64,000 nt of DNA from Chryseobacterium jejuense (GTDB taxonomy: Bacteria > Bacteroidota > Bacteroidia > Flavobacteriales > Weeksellaceae): contig NZ_FNEG01000009.1 of NCBI RefSeq assembly GCF_900100075.1, positions 62,001 through 126,000 on the forward strand, read 5' to 3'. The position numbers and the translations under genes are program-made. This document shows, one piece after another, positions 44,053 to 52,614 of the stretch; within the stretch, counting starts at the first letter, position 1, and each line of letters starts with the position of its first letter. Below the pieces are notes generated by a model. The model was not told the origin of the DNA. It ran no database searches and was given only the letters and a program-made list of their open reading frames with translations.

Positions 44053-47000
44053 ATGAATTTATCCTTTAAAACTCATCTAAAAAATACTTCTATTGTTCTG
44101 AGAACAGTAATGTCCGCCGGAGTGATGTATTCCTGCGCAACATATAACGTACAAAAAGGCAAAAACTTATTCGAAGTAAAAGATTCCGAGATAAAATCTG
44201 AAAATGATTTTAAGCTTTTCCTCATTGGAGATGCCGGAAATGCAGATGAACCACAAGCACAGAAAACGCTGAATTTACTTAAAGGCAAGCTGGATTCTGC
44301 AGACAGCAACTCTATGCTGATCTTCCTTGGAGATAATATCTATCCCAACGGAATGCCTAAAGAATCTGATAAAGGCTATGCTTTAGCCAAACAAAAACTG
44401 GAAGATCAACTTTCTATCACTAAAAATTTTAAAGGAAAAACTCTTGTAATCCCTGGAAACCATGATTGGTACAGTGGATTAAGCGGATTAAATGCCCAGG
44501 AATCGTTGGTGAAAAAATATTTTGATGATAAAAAGGCCTTCCTACCTAAAAACGGATGTCCTATTGACGACATCAGCATCACTAAAGATATTAAGTTAAT
44601 TGCCATCGATACGGAATGGGCAATTACCAACTGGGACAATTATCCAGGAATTAATAAAAGCTGCAACATCAAAACCCGTGAGGATTTTTACACAGAATTT
44701 AAAGATCTTATCATCAAAAACCAGGGTAAAAAAATTATTGTTGCCCTACATCATCCGATCATCAGCAGTGGAACCCATGCAGGATTTCATTCTGCGAAAT
44801 CGCACCTTTATCCTCTGAAAAGTAAAATACCGGTACCAGGAGTAGCCAGTCTTATTAATATTCTAAGAAGCTCTTCAGGAATCAGCCCGGCAGATATTAA
44901 CAACCAACACTACACTGAGCTGGCCAACAGACTGAAAAGTATTGTACAGGATAAAGATAATGTCATTTTCGTTTCGGGACATGACCACAATTTACAGTAT
45001 CATGAAGAAGGAAATATGAGACAGATCATCAGTGGCGCAGGTTCTAAAACAGATCCTTCTACCATTGCTGAAAAAACAGACTTTTCCTATGGTGGAAACG
45101 GCTTTGCGATCCTCAATATCAGAAAAGACCAAAGTACAGATGTAGAGTTTTTTTCCACAAAGGATGCTAAACTTCAGAAATTATCCCAGATCTCCGTGAT
45201 ATCCAAACCTGATGAATTTGTGAATAATTTTCCCAATACATTCCCAGCTACATTCTCTTCCAGCATCTATCCGGTTCAGCTTACCCAAAAAGGTGGATTT
45301 TACCGATGGCTTTGGGGAGATCACTACAGAAACTATTACGGAATTCCTATTGATGCTCCTACGGCCAATCTTTCTGAGCTGAATGGCGGTTATATTCCTT
45401 TTAGAGAAGGAGGAGGAAACCAATCCAACAGTTTAAGGTTAAAAGCTAATGACGGACAGGAGTTCGTGATGCGTGGAGTGAAAAAAAGTGCCGTACGATT
45501 CCTTAATAATATGGCTTTTCAAAAAAGCACTTTGGCAGAAGAATTAACCAATACTTTCCCTGAGAAATTCCTTTTAGATTTTTATACCACCAACCATCCG
45601 TTTACTCCGTTTACCATTGGAAACATGTCAGAAAAACTGAATATTTTCCATAGCAACCCGAAGTTATATTATATTCCCAAGCAACATGCTTTAGGAAAGT
45701 ATAATCAAAACTATGGTGATGAAATGTATATGATTGAAGAACGTTTTTCTTCGGATCCGAAAACATTGGCTTACCTTGATCATGCAAAAGATATTGTCTC
45801 TACTGACGATGTTCTGAAAAACTTGACCAAAAACTACAAATACTCTGTAGACAGAGAGTCTTATATCAGAGCAAGATTGTTTGATATGCTGATTGGTGAC
45901 TGGGACAGGCATTCTGATCAGTGGAAATGGGCAGAATATGAACAAGGTGATAAAATCATCTATAAACCGATTCCAAAGGATAGAGACCAGGCATTCAGTA
46001 AATATGACGGGGCAGCATTCAGACTTATCATGAATGTTCCGGCCATCCGACATATGAAAACCTTTACAGAAGATATCAGCAGTGTAAAATGGCTGGCTAT
46101 GGAACCTTATCCCATGGATCTTGTCTTTTTAAAAAGTTCGACTCAGGAAGAATGGGAAGCTCAGGCAAAATACATCCAGGAACACCTTACTGATGCGGAT
46201 ATTGATGATGCATTCCATAACCTGCCTAAAGAAGTTCAGGATAGCACCGTAGCAGAGATCCAGAGAAAACTGAAAATAAGAAAAACAAAACTACAGAAAT
46301 ACGCATCCGATTATTATAATGTACTCCAGGAAAAAGTTCCTTTGGCAGGAACTGTGAACCCGGATAAGTTTGTCATTACCAAAAATGGACATTCCGTTCT
46401 TGTACAGCAATATAAATTAGGTAAAAACAAAGATAAAAATGAACTGGTTTTTGAGAAGACTTATCATGATTCAAAAACAAAAGAACTTTGGATTTACGGA
46501 TTGGAAGATGATGATATTTATGATGTAGTGGGAACTGGTCGCCCTAAAATGAACATCAGACTGATTGGCGGCTATAACCATGATGTATATAATGTGGCAG
46601 ATGGAAGAAAAGTAAAAATTTACGACTTCGCCTCTCAAAAAAACACTTATAATGCAGGAAATGCTACTAAAAATATTGCTGATGATTATGAGATCAACAC
46701 CTACAATTATAAACATCCGAAATACAATGCATTCGCAGGATACCCTAATTTAGATTATAACCCGGATGACGGGGTTATTGTTGGTGTTTTAGCTAATTAT
46801 ACGGTGAATAACTTCCTCCGTGACCCTTTTACTCAAAAACATAGTTTAAAAGCCAATTTTTATACTGCTACTGCCGGGTTCAGCCTTATTTATAAAGGTA
46901 TTTTCAAGAAAGCAATTTCGGGATGGGATTTTAATATTGATGCAGCTTATACTACCCCAAGATTTTCACAAAACTTCTTTGGACTCTCTAATGAAAGTCT

Positions 47001-47769
47001 ATATGATAAAGAAGGTACGGAAAGAGAATACAACAGGGCAAGAATTTCAAAATTTAATGTTGCTCCTTCCATCTCGAAGAAGGGCTGGATGAATTTCAGC
47101 CATCAGATGCAGCTTACTTTTGAAGATAATAAAGTACAGAGAAAGGACGGACGTTTTATCAACACTTCCCCTGATGTAAGATCTGAGGTTTTTGACAGCC
47201 AGCAATTCTTAGGTGCTAATTATACGTTCAGCTATAAAAATGCAGATAACACAGCCTTCCCAACTCTGGGAATGGAATTGATGCTGAATGCCGATTGGAA
47301 AGCTACTTTTTCCAATTTCAACAGAAACTTCCTTACAGTAAAAGGAAGATTCGCGATTGACCATAGAATTGATAAAAAAGGGGTTTTCGTTTTTGCCAAT
47401 GCCAGCAATGCCATGTGGATCAACAATGATAATTTTGAATTCTATCAGGCTGCAACTATCGGAGGTAATAATGGAATGAGAGCATTCAGGAATGAAAGAT
47501 TCTCTGGAAGATCCTATTTCACCAATAATTCAGAGATCCGTTGGGATTTTGGAAGAATCAGAAATAATATTATCCCTGCCAATCTGGGAATTCTTGTTGG
47601 TTACGATATTGGCCGTGTATGGAATGATGGTGAATACTCCAGAAAGTGGCACCAATCAGTAGGTGCCGGAGTTTGGTTAAGTGTTGTGGAAATGATGTCT
47701 GCCAGACTGAATTATTTCTATGGTGCAGATGGTGGACGTATCTCTGCCGGAATAGGAATGAAATTTTAA
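44053..47769 (+). CDS. Lipoprotein fusing metallophosphoesterase, kinase-like and outer-membrane barrel domains
   Basis: A 1238-residue protein with a lipobox-type signal (MYSC, C28). The calcineurin-like phosphoesterase domain (about 50-380) has GD60, GDN (93-95), GNHD (135-138), HH (233-234) and GHDHN (309-313). A middle region (about 430-800) holds LIGDWDRHSDQW (about 612-623) and YKPIPKDRDQAF (about 637-648), which look like CotH/Fam20-type kinase catalytic and metal motifs. The last ~350 residues are strand-rich with a closing aromatic residue (GIGMKF), an Omp85/BamA-like or surface-antigen barrel. The phosphoesterase is clear; the kinase-like part is my inference. Substrate unknown. Confidence 0.85.
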   Translation: MNLSFKTHLKNTSIVLRTVMSAGVMYSCATYNVQKGKNLFEVKDSEIKSENDFKLFLIGDAGNADEPQAQKTLNLLKGKLDSADSNSMLIFLGDNIYPNGMPKESDKGYALAKQKLEDQLSITKNFKGKTLVIPGNHDWYSGLSGLNAQESLVKKYFDDKKAFLPKNGCPIDDISITKDIKLIAIDTEWAITNWDNYPGINKSCNIKTREDFYTEFKDLIIKNQGKKIIVALHHPIISSGTHAGFHSAKSHLYPLKSKIPVPGVASLINILRSSSGISPADINNQHYTELANRLKSIVQDKDNVIFVSGHDHNLQYHEEGNMRQIISGAGSKTDPSTIAEKTDFSYGGNGFAILNIRKDQSTDVEFFSTKDAKLQKLSQISVISKPDEFVNNFPNTFPATFSSSIYPVQLTQKGGFYRWLWGDHYRNYYGIPIDAPTANLSELNGGYIPFREGGGNQSNSLRLKANDGQEFVMRGVKKSAVRFLNNMAFQKSTLAEELTNTFPEKFLLDFYTTNHPFTPFTIGNMSEKLNIFHSNPKLYYIPKQHALGKYNQNYGDEMYMIEERFSSDPKTLAYLDHAKDIVSTDDVLKNLTKNYKYSVDRESYIRARLFDMLIGDWDRHSDQWKWAEYEQGDKIIYKPIPKDRDQAFSKYDGAAFRLIMNVPAIRHMKTFTEDISSVKWLAMEPYPMDLVFLKSSTQEEWEAQAKYIQEHLTDADIDDAFHNLPKEVQDSTVAEIQRKLKIRKTKLQKYASDYYNVLQEKVPLAGTVNPDKFVITKNGHSVLVQQYKLGKNKDKNELVFEKTYHDSKTKELWIYGLEDDDIYDVVGTGRPKMNIRLIGGYNHDVYNVADGRKVKIYDFASQKNTYNAGNATKNIADDYEINTYNYKHPKYNAFAGYPNLDYNPDDGVIVGVLANYTVNNFLRDPFTQKHSLKANFYTATAGFSLIYKGIFKKAISGWDFNIDAAYTTPRFSQNFFGLSNESLYDKEGTEREYNRARISKFNVAPSISKKGWMNFSHQMQLTFEDNKVQRKDGRFINTSPDVRSEVFDSQQFLGANYTFSYKNADNTAFPTLGMELMLNADWKATFSNFNRNFLTVKGRFAIDHRIDKKGVFVFANASNAMWINNDNFEFYQAATIGGNNGMRAFRNERFSGRSYFTNNSEIRWDFGRIRNNIIPANLGILVGYDIGRVWNDGEYSRKWHQSVGAGVWLSVVEMMSARLNYFYGADGGRISAGIGMKF

Positions 47770-47787
47770 ATAAAAATATTTGTCAAC

Positions 47788-47822
47788 AAAAACTCAGGAG
47801 TTTCCTGAGTTTTTCTTTTTTA
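47788..47822 (+). terminator. Terminator of the metallophosphoesterase gene
   Basis: A perfect 12-bp stem (aaaaactcagga 47788-47799 with tcctgagttttt 47803-47814) is followed by CTTTTTT. Confidence 0.88.
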
Positions 47823-47892
47823 ACGAACATAATAGTTTTATATTCAATACGTTTTTATACTTTAGCCAATAAACCATCATAAAAAGCACATT

Positions 47893-48348
47893 ATGAAAAC
47901 ACTTATCACTTTACTTAATATTATTTTAGTTGTATCAAGTATTCAATGCCAGAACCAAAGCAAAAATGGAAACATTGAAAAAAATGTAAATGTAAACACT
48001 CAGAAGACAAAAATCGAAAAAATAGAATTAACGGAACAAACCAGAGGCTTTCATACAATAATGACCTTCACTCCTAAGTCTAAAACCTCTTCTTTTAATG
48101 GTGAGGAAAAACAATCTCCAATGGCTTCTTCTGACTGGGAGCGCATTACACAACAGGCTGCTGCTATTGATTTATCTAAAATATCAACACTTGAAGCTCC
48201 TACTACAGGACGACATTCCGATCAGGCTATGATCGCTAATCTTATGATTACTAGTAATGGCACTACTTATACTTCTGCAAGCTTTGATTCCGGTAACCCG
48301 CCCAAAGAATTGAAATCGCTGTACGACGAATTTCAAAGGAAACAATAA
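47893..48348 (+). CDS. Small lipoprotein, function unknown
   Basis: A 151-residue lipoprotein (hydrophobic start, Cys after VVSSIQ). A Lys/Asn linker is followed by a compact domain with DWERITQQAAAIDLSKISTLEAPTTGRHSDQAMIANLMI and ASFDSGNPPKELKSLYDEF. The pattern W-x-x-I ... IDL-x-x-IS ... RH-x-D-x-A is familiar from small Bacteroidetes lipoproteins, but I cannot name the family or a role. Confidence 0.75.
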   Translation: MKTLITLLNIILVVSSIQCQNQSKNGNIEKNVNVNTQKTKIEKIELTEQTRGFHTIMTFTPKSKTSSFNGEEKQSPMASSDWERITQQAAAIDLSKISTLEAPTTGRHSDQAMIANLMITSNGTTYTSASFDSGNPPKELKSLYDEFQRKQ

Positions 48349-48352
48349 TAAA

Positions 48353-48385
48353 AAAATCCCATGGAACACTCCGTGGGATTTTTAG
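48353..48385. terminator. Bidirectional terminator between convergent lipoprotein genes
   Basis: The stem AAAATCCCA / TGGGATTTT (48353-48361 with 48374-48382), extended by TGGA / TCCG-type pairs, has A-rich DNA on the left and a T-tract on the right. It can end transcripts from both sides. Confidence 0.8.
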
Positions 48386-48407
48386 TTGATCTATTTTATT
48401 TCAAAAT

Positions 48408-49286
48408 CTATGGTTTAAGAGAAAACTGGTATACATTTCCGCCTTCGTCTTTTCCTTTCTCATCTGCAATCATTAAAGTCTGGTCATTAAGAAAAACAAT
48501 CGCTTCTTTCTGTGAGTTATGATGTAAAGGGATTTTATTAATCTTAGCAGTACTGAAATCATCTGCGTTAAATCCTGTAAGAACATGTACATTTTTATGC
48601 GTCAATAGCACAATCTTATCTTTTGTACTGTTAATGGTTGCTGAAGTAATAGCCGCATCATTATATCCGCCTTCTAACTTCAACTTTCCAATCAGTTTAG
48701 CTTCAAAGTCTCCTTCTTTATTAGGTACTTTAAAAACAAGGAAAGTTCCATCAAACCCCTTGCTTCTGTTCTTGGTGAAAAGATAGAAATTCCCATCCAT
48801 CTCTACAAAACCTTCACAGTCATACAGCAAATTTGATTTTTTCGGTGGGAATTCCGTTTGCCCTTCATAATGGAACTTAGTGGTTTGAACAACTTTTGTA
48901 GTGGTTTGGGTAATATCTTTCAGATCGGTTTTTAAAATAGTCAGATCCTGTCGGTTATTATCATTATTTCCAAAATCCCCGATATAAATATTCCCCTGAG
49001 TATCTGATATAATGTCTTCCCAGTCTGTATTTTCAGCATTTTCAACCGGAACTTTAGCCATCATTTGCCCACTGTCATTAAGACCATATACCGCATTTTT
49101 ATTTCCTCTGTCTTCTATGACCCAGATTGTTTTTTTATCTTTTGACAACGTGATCCCGGAAACTTCCTTTAATTTTTTAGGTAAAGAAAACTGGGGCTTC
49201 AGATCATCACCCTGAACAGGTGAATTCTGAGCTTTTGGGTTACAACTTAATAAAAGCATAGCGGGAAGTATAAGAAAACGTAACAT
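48408..49286 (-). CDS. Lipoprotein with beta-propeller-like fold
   Basis: A 292-residue lipoprotein (lipobox MLLLSC, C15). The domain opens with LKEVSGITLSKDKKTIWVIEDRGNKN and has repeated strand motifs (NIYIGDFGNNDNNR, LLYDCEGFVEMDGNFYLFTKNRS, QTLMIADEKGKDEGG), as in SdiA-regulated/NHL-type propellers that bind metal or sugar. No enzymatic residues are certain. It starts after a short AT-rich gap from the mazG region and ends at the shared terminator. Confidence 0.75.
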   Translation of the reverse strand: MLRFLILPAMLLLSCNPKAQNSPVQGDDLKPQFSLPKKLKEVSGITLSKDKKTIWVIEDRGNKNAVYGLNDSGQMMAKVPVENAENTDWEDIISDTQGNIYIGDFGNNDNNRQDLTILKTDLKDITQTTTKVVQTTKFHYEGQTEFPPKKSNLLYDCEGFVEMDGNFYLFTKNRSKGFDGTFLVFKVPNKEGDFEAKLIGKLKLEGGYNDAAITSATINSTKDKIVLLTHKNVHVLTGFNADDFSTAKINKIPLHHNSQKEAIVFLNDQTLMIADEKGKDEGGNVYQFSLKP

Positions 49287-49344
49287 ATTTATGATTTATT
49301 TTTTTAACGGAATATAAGTAGCATTAATTGTTCCAATTCTGGGG

Positions 49345-50112
49345 TTATGATAACTGTTTTGCCTTTTCCCAGAGAACATCCATTTCTTCTAGAGACATAT
49401 CTGCAAGCTTTAAATCCTGTTCTTCTGCAAGACCTTCCATCTTCTTAAATCTTGAAATAAACTTCAGATTGGTTCTCTCCAATGCTGAATCCGGATTGAT
49501 TCCTGAAATTCTTGCATAGTTAATCAATGAGAAGAATACATCTCCCAATTCCTGTTCCTTTTTATCCAAATCGGTCTCTGCATGAAATTCCTGAATCTCC
49601 TCATCCACCTTTTTCCAGGCATCTTCTGCATCATGAAACTCAAAACCGATCCCTTTTACCTTATCCTGAATTCTATAAGCTTTTACCAAGCTTGGAAGGC
49701 TTTTCGGGACTCCTCCTAAAATAGATTTGTTTCCTTCTTTCAGTTTTAATTTTTCCCAGTTCTGTTTTACTTCTTCCTCATCTTTCACTTTAGTATCTCC
49801 ATAGATATGAGGGTGACGGAAAATCAGTTTTTCATTTAGAGAATTAATAACATCTGCAATATCAAAGCTTCCTTTTTCTGAACCTATTTTAGAATAAAAA
49901 ACCAAATGAAGCAGTACATCTCCTAACTCCTTTTTAACCTCCTGCAAATCTTCCTGTAAAATAGCATCGGAAAGCTCATACGTTTCTTCCAGGGTAAGAT
50001 GACGAAGAGACTGCAAAGTCTGTTTCTGATCCCACGGGCATTTCTCACGCAAATCATCCATAATATCCAGTAATCTCCCGAAAGCTTCTAATTTTTCCTG
50101 TTTTGTATTCAT
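49345..50112 (-). CDS. mazG: Nucleoside triphosphate pyrophosphohydrolase
   Basis: A 255-residue enzyme that removes pyrophosphate from (d)NTPs, limiting damaged or stress-related nucleotides. I chose the start MNTKQEKLEA at 50112; the frame extends six codons further. Two MazG domains: the first with the EExxE...ExxD site (E42, E43, E46, E62, D65) and KCPWDQKQT (24-32), the second with KGIGFEFHDAEDAWKKVDEEIQEF and QELGDVFFSLINYAR (about 160-215). Length is normal. Confidence 0.95.
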   Translation of the reverse strand: MNTKQEKLEAFGRLLDIMDDLREKCPWDQKQTLQSLRHLTLEETYELSDAILQEDLQEVKKELGDVLLHLVFYSKIGSEKGSFDIADVINSLNEKLIFRHPHIYGDTKVKDEEEVKQNWEKLKLKEGNKSILGGVPKSLPSLVKAYRIQDKVKGIGFEFHDAEDAWKKVDEEIQEFHAETDLDKKEQELGDVFFSLINYARISGINPDSALERTNLKFISRFKKMEGLAEEQDLKLADMSLEEMDVLWEKAKQLS

Positions 50113-50244
50113 AAGTAATTGGAAATTCAATATTATACAAATGTAAGGGTTATTCGGACACCATTACAAACGTTGGGAGTGAAAGTTACGAGGTAGAGGG
50201 TTCGGGATTCGGGGTGCGGGATAACGTGGTAGACTGAATGTTGA

Positions 50245-50275
50245 AACCTAACAGGTTTCGACAACCTGTTAGGTT
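50245..50275. repeat. AACCTAACAGGTT inverted-repeat element
   Basis: A 13-bp perfect inverted repeat (aacctaacaggtt 50245-50257 with aacctgttaggtt 50263-50275, TCGAC loop) sits in the spacer between mazG and the DUF5606 gene, next to a GC-rich run with variants of TTCGGGATTCGGGG. It resembles the dispersed intergenic hairpins I recall from Chryseobacterium-type genomes. It is too far from the stop of either gene to be their ordinary terminator. Confidence 0.6.
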
Positions 50276-50349
50276 TTTGGAATCTACTCTTTGTAGATCC
50301 TTTGTTCCGCTCAGAATGATATCAACAATATTTATCAATTCATACAAAC

Positions 50350-50379
50350 AAAAAAACCTCATCATTTCTGACGAGGTTT
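50350..50379 (-). terminator. Terminator of the def/DUF5606 unit
   Basis: An 11-bp stem (aaacctcatca 50354-50364 with tgacgaggttt 50369-50379, one G-T pair) is followed on the minus strand by a T-run. It lies 24 bases past the DUF5606 stop. Confidence 0.85.
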
Positions 50380-50402
50380 TATATGGTAAATTCAAAAATG
50401 AG

Positions 50403-50960
50403 TTATCCTTGTTTTCTGTGCGTACTTTTCGGAGCTGATTTTGCTGCTGAAGTAGCTTTTACTTTTGGAGCTGCCGGCTTTTCTGCTTTTGGAGCTGCTT
50501 TTTTAGCATCTAGATCTAAGCTAACTTCTTCTGCTGGCTCACCATCTAAAGTTTCAGGCTCAGCCTTTACGAAACTGTCTGGAGTGATGTATCCAGCTTT
50601 CTGAAGTGTGTTGTACCACTGAGCCAATTTCTTGATATCAGAAGCATATACTCTTTCAGTATCGTAGTTAGGAAGAGAAGTTAACATAAAGTCTTTCAAA
50701 TCTGCATCTGAAGATTTGTGAGAAATTGTTTCTTTGTAATCGTTGTTTTTTGCAATATTTTCAAAAACTTCGAACAATGGAACTTCTTTTTCAAATGTAA
50801 ACATTGCGATATTATCTAATAAGCTTACTTGGCTTGAGTTTCCAATGCTTACTTTTTTCTTGTTGGTAACATCTTCAATGATGAATCCGTTTCTTAATTG
50901 AGAAACTAATTTGTAAAGTCCTGGTTTTCCAGAAATTGAAATTATTTTTTCTAACAGCAT
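50403..50960 (-). CDS. DUF5606 protein
   Basis: A 185-residue protein starting MLLEKIISISGKPGLYKL at 50960 (11 upstream codons of the open frame are spacer-like). The first ~120 residues match DUF5606: GLYKLVSQLRNGFIIEDV, SLLDNIAMFTFEKEVPLFEVF and DIKKLAQWYNTLQKAGYITP. The C-terminal ~65 residues are a low-complexity Ala/Lys/Pro tail. In Flavobacteria it is commonly found after def, as here, 76 bases downstream. Function unknown. Confidence 0.87.
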   Translation of the reverse strand: MLLEKIISISGKPGLYKLVSQLRNGFIIEDVTNKKKVSIGNSSQVSLLDNIAMFTFEKEVPLFEVFENIAKNNDYKETISHKSSDADLKDFMLTSLPNYDTERVYASDIKKLAQWYNTLQKAGYITPDSFVKAEPETLDGEPAEEVSLDLDAKKAAPKAEKPAAPKVKATSAAKSAPKSTHRKQG

Positions 50961-51036
50961 AATTTTATTTTTTGTAAATTCTGCAATCAGCAATCAGCTT
51001 TTTGCTTTTTATTATTTCTTTTAATCCTTGTTTAAA

Positions 51037-51609
51037 TTATTTCGGAAATCTCATTTTGTAACCGATGCTTACATCCCCCTGAGAGATTTTTGATAGTTTT
51101 CCTTTTACCAGCTTTTTCTTCAAAGCACTTAAGTGATCGGTAAACAGAATCCCTTCAATGTGGTCATACTCATGTTGAATTACGCGGGCTCTAATATCGG
51201 AAAAAGTTTCTGTATGTTTCACAAAATTTTCGTCATAATATTCAATAACGATTGTGCCCTTTCTTTTCACATCTTCTCTTACATCCGGAATAGATAAACA
51301 GCCTTCGTTGAACTTCCATTCTTCTCCTGATTCTTCAAGAATTCTGGCATTGATGAATACTTTTCTGAATTCTGCCAGCTCATCCTTAATATCCTCATAG
51401 TCCTCATCTTCCGCAAGAGGAGTTACGTCTATTACAAACATACGGATATCCAAACCGATCTGAGGCGCTGCAAGACCAATTCCGTTTGCGCTGTACATCG
51501 TTTCGAACATATTATCTATCAGTTCCTGTAATCCGGGATAATCTTTGTCTATATCTTTTCCCACTTTTCTCAAAACAGGATCCCCAAAAGCTCTTATCGG
51601 TAATATCAT
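51037..51609 (-). CDS. def: Peptide deformylase
   Basis: A 190-residue metalloenzyme that removes the formyl group from new proteins. All three motifs are present: GIGLAAPQIG (43-52), EGCLSIP (102-108, metal ligand C104) and QHEYDHIEG (145-153, H146, E147, H150). Its ATG overlaps the ruvX stop by four bases (ATGA), so the two are translationally coupled. Confidence 0.97.
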   Translation of the reverse strand: MILPIRAFGDPVLRKVGKDIDKDYPGLQELIDNMFETMYSANGIGLAAPQIGLDIRMFVIDVTPLAEDEDYEDIKDELAEFRKVFINARILEESGEEWKFNEGCLSIPDVREDVKRKGTIVIEYYDENFVKHTETFSDIRARVIQHEYDHIEGILFTDHLSALKKKLVKGKLSKISQGDVSIGYKMRFPK

Positions 51610-52022
51610 TTTAATCTTTGTTCTAAAAAATTCTGCAATATGATGGTTGCACTTACTTTATCTATTAATCCTTTTTCCTGTCTTTTCTTCTTGCTTTTTC
51701 CACTTTGGGAAATAAAGAATGAAGCCATTTTGGAAGTAAATCTTTCATCAAAACGATGCACTGCAATATCCGAAAATTCTTTTTTAAATTCTTCAATGAA
51801 TTTTAAAATATCGGTTTCCACCTCTGAAATATTTCCTTTCAAATCTATGGGAAGTCCAATTACTACTTCATCCACTTTATTTTCATTGAAATATTTTTTT
51901 AAAAATTCCATTAAATTACGGTTCTCTACAGTGTCCAGCCCACTGGCTATAATCTGCATATCATCCGTTACAGCGATGCCGCAACGGGCTTTTCCGTAGT
52001 CTATTGCAAGGATTTGTCCCAT
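51606..52022 (-). CDS. ruvX: RuvX/YqgF pre-16S rRNA nuclease-like protein
   Basis: A 138-residue RNase H-fold protein of the RuvX/YqgF family, linked to 16S rRNA 5'-end maturation and formerly annotated as a Holliday junction resolvase. Features: ILAIDYGKARCGIAVTD at the start (catalytic D8), VIGLPIDLKGN and FDERFTSKMA (about 93-102). First gene of the ruvX-def-DUF5606 unit. Confidence 0.95.
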   Translation of the reverse strand: MGQILAIDYGKARCGIAVTDDMQIIASGLDTVENRNLMEFLKKYFNENKVDEVVIGLPIDLKGNISEVETDILKFIEEFKKEFSDIAVHRFDERFTSKMASFFISQSGKSKKKRQEKGLIDKVSATIILQNFLEQRLK

Positions 52023-52137
52023 AAGTCTGCAAATTTAGTAAAATTTACTGATTTTATTCATTACGCAGTTTTTTTATATAAATCATGTTTTATTCCATAT
52101 TTTTTTTTATAATTTTAATCTTCCAAAAAACAGATAT

Positions 52138-52614
52138 ATGAAGAGACTCATCCTCGTAAGACATGCGAAAAGCGACTGGCCGGAAGAAACGGAGGATTTT
52201 GACAGACCCTTGGCAGACAAAGGGCTGCAGGATGCTATGAACATGTCCAGATTCCTTAAAAACAATGATATTTCTATCGAATATTTTGTATCAAGCCCGG
52301 CAGTCCGTGCTTTGAACACTTGTAAAATTTTCAATCAAGCTTATCAGCTGGATTGCTCTACGAATGAAAAACTATACAATCCTTCGGAAAGAAATTTTGA
52401 ATCTGTAATCTATGATCTGGATGACAATCTGAGTTCGGTTGCTATTTTCTCTCATAATAATGGAATTTCCAATTTTGCCAATTCCATTTCGGAAGATATT
52501 TTTCATTTTCCAACTTGTGGAGTAGCCGGTTTTGAAGTAGACTGTGAATCATGGTCTGAATTTGACGGTGCCAAAAAGAAACTCCTTTTCTTTTATGAGC
52601 CAGGGAAAATATAA
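52138..52614 (+). CDS. sixA: SixA-type histidine phosphatase
   Basis: A 158-residue phosphohistidine phosphatase of the RHG family. The catalytic motif is R8-H9 in LVRHAKSDW, the second His in FSHNNG (about 103-108). SixA removes phosphate from histidine phosphotransfer proteins. Length and the DFDRPLADKG segment fit the family. The next gene begins inside its 3' end. Confidence 0.9.
   Translation: MKRLILVRHAKSDWPEETEDFDRPLADKGLQDAMNMSRFLKNNDISIEYFVSSPAVRALNTCKIFNQAYQLDCSTNEKLYNPSERNFESVIYDLDDNLSSVAIFSHNNGISNFANSISEDIFHFPTCGVAGFEVDCESWSEFDGAKKKLLFFYEPGKI

Noticed and set aside
51606..52022. RuvX as a Holliday junction resolvase
   Set aside because: The old name is used widely, but the better supported role of the family is pre-16S rRNA processing.
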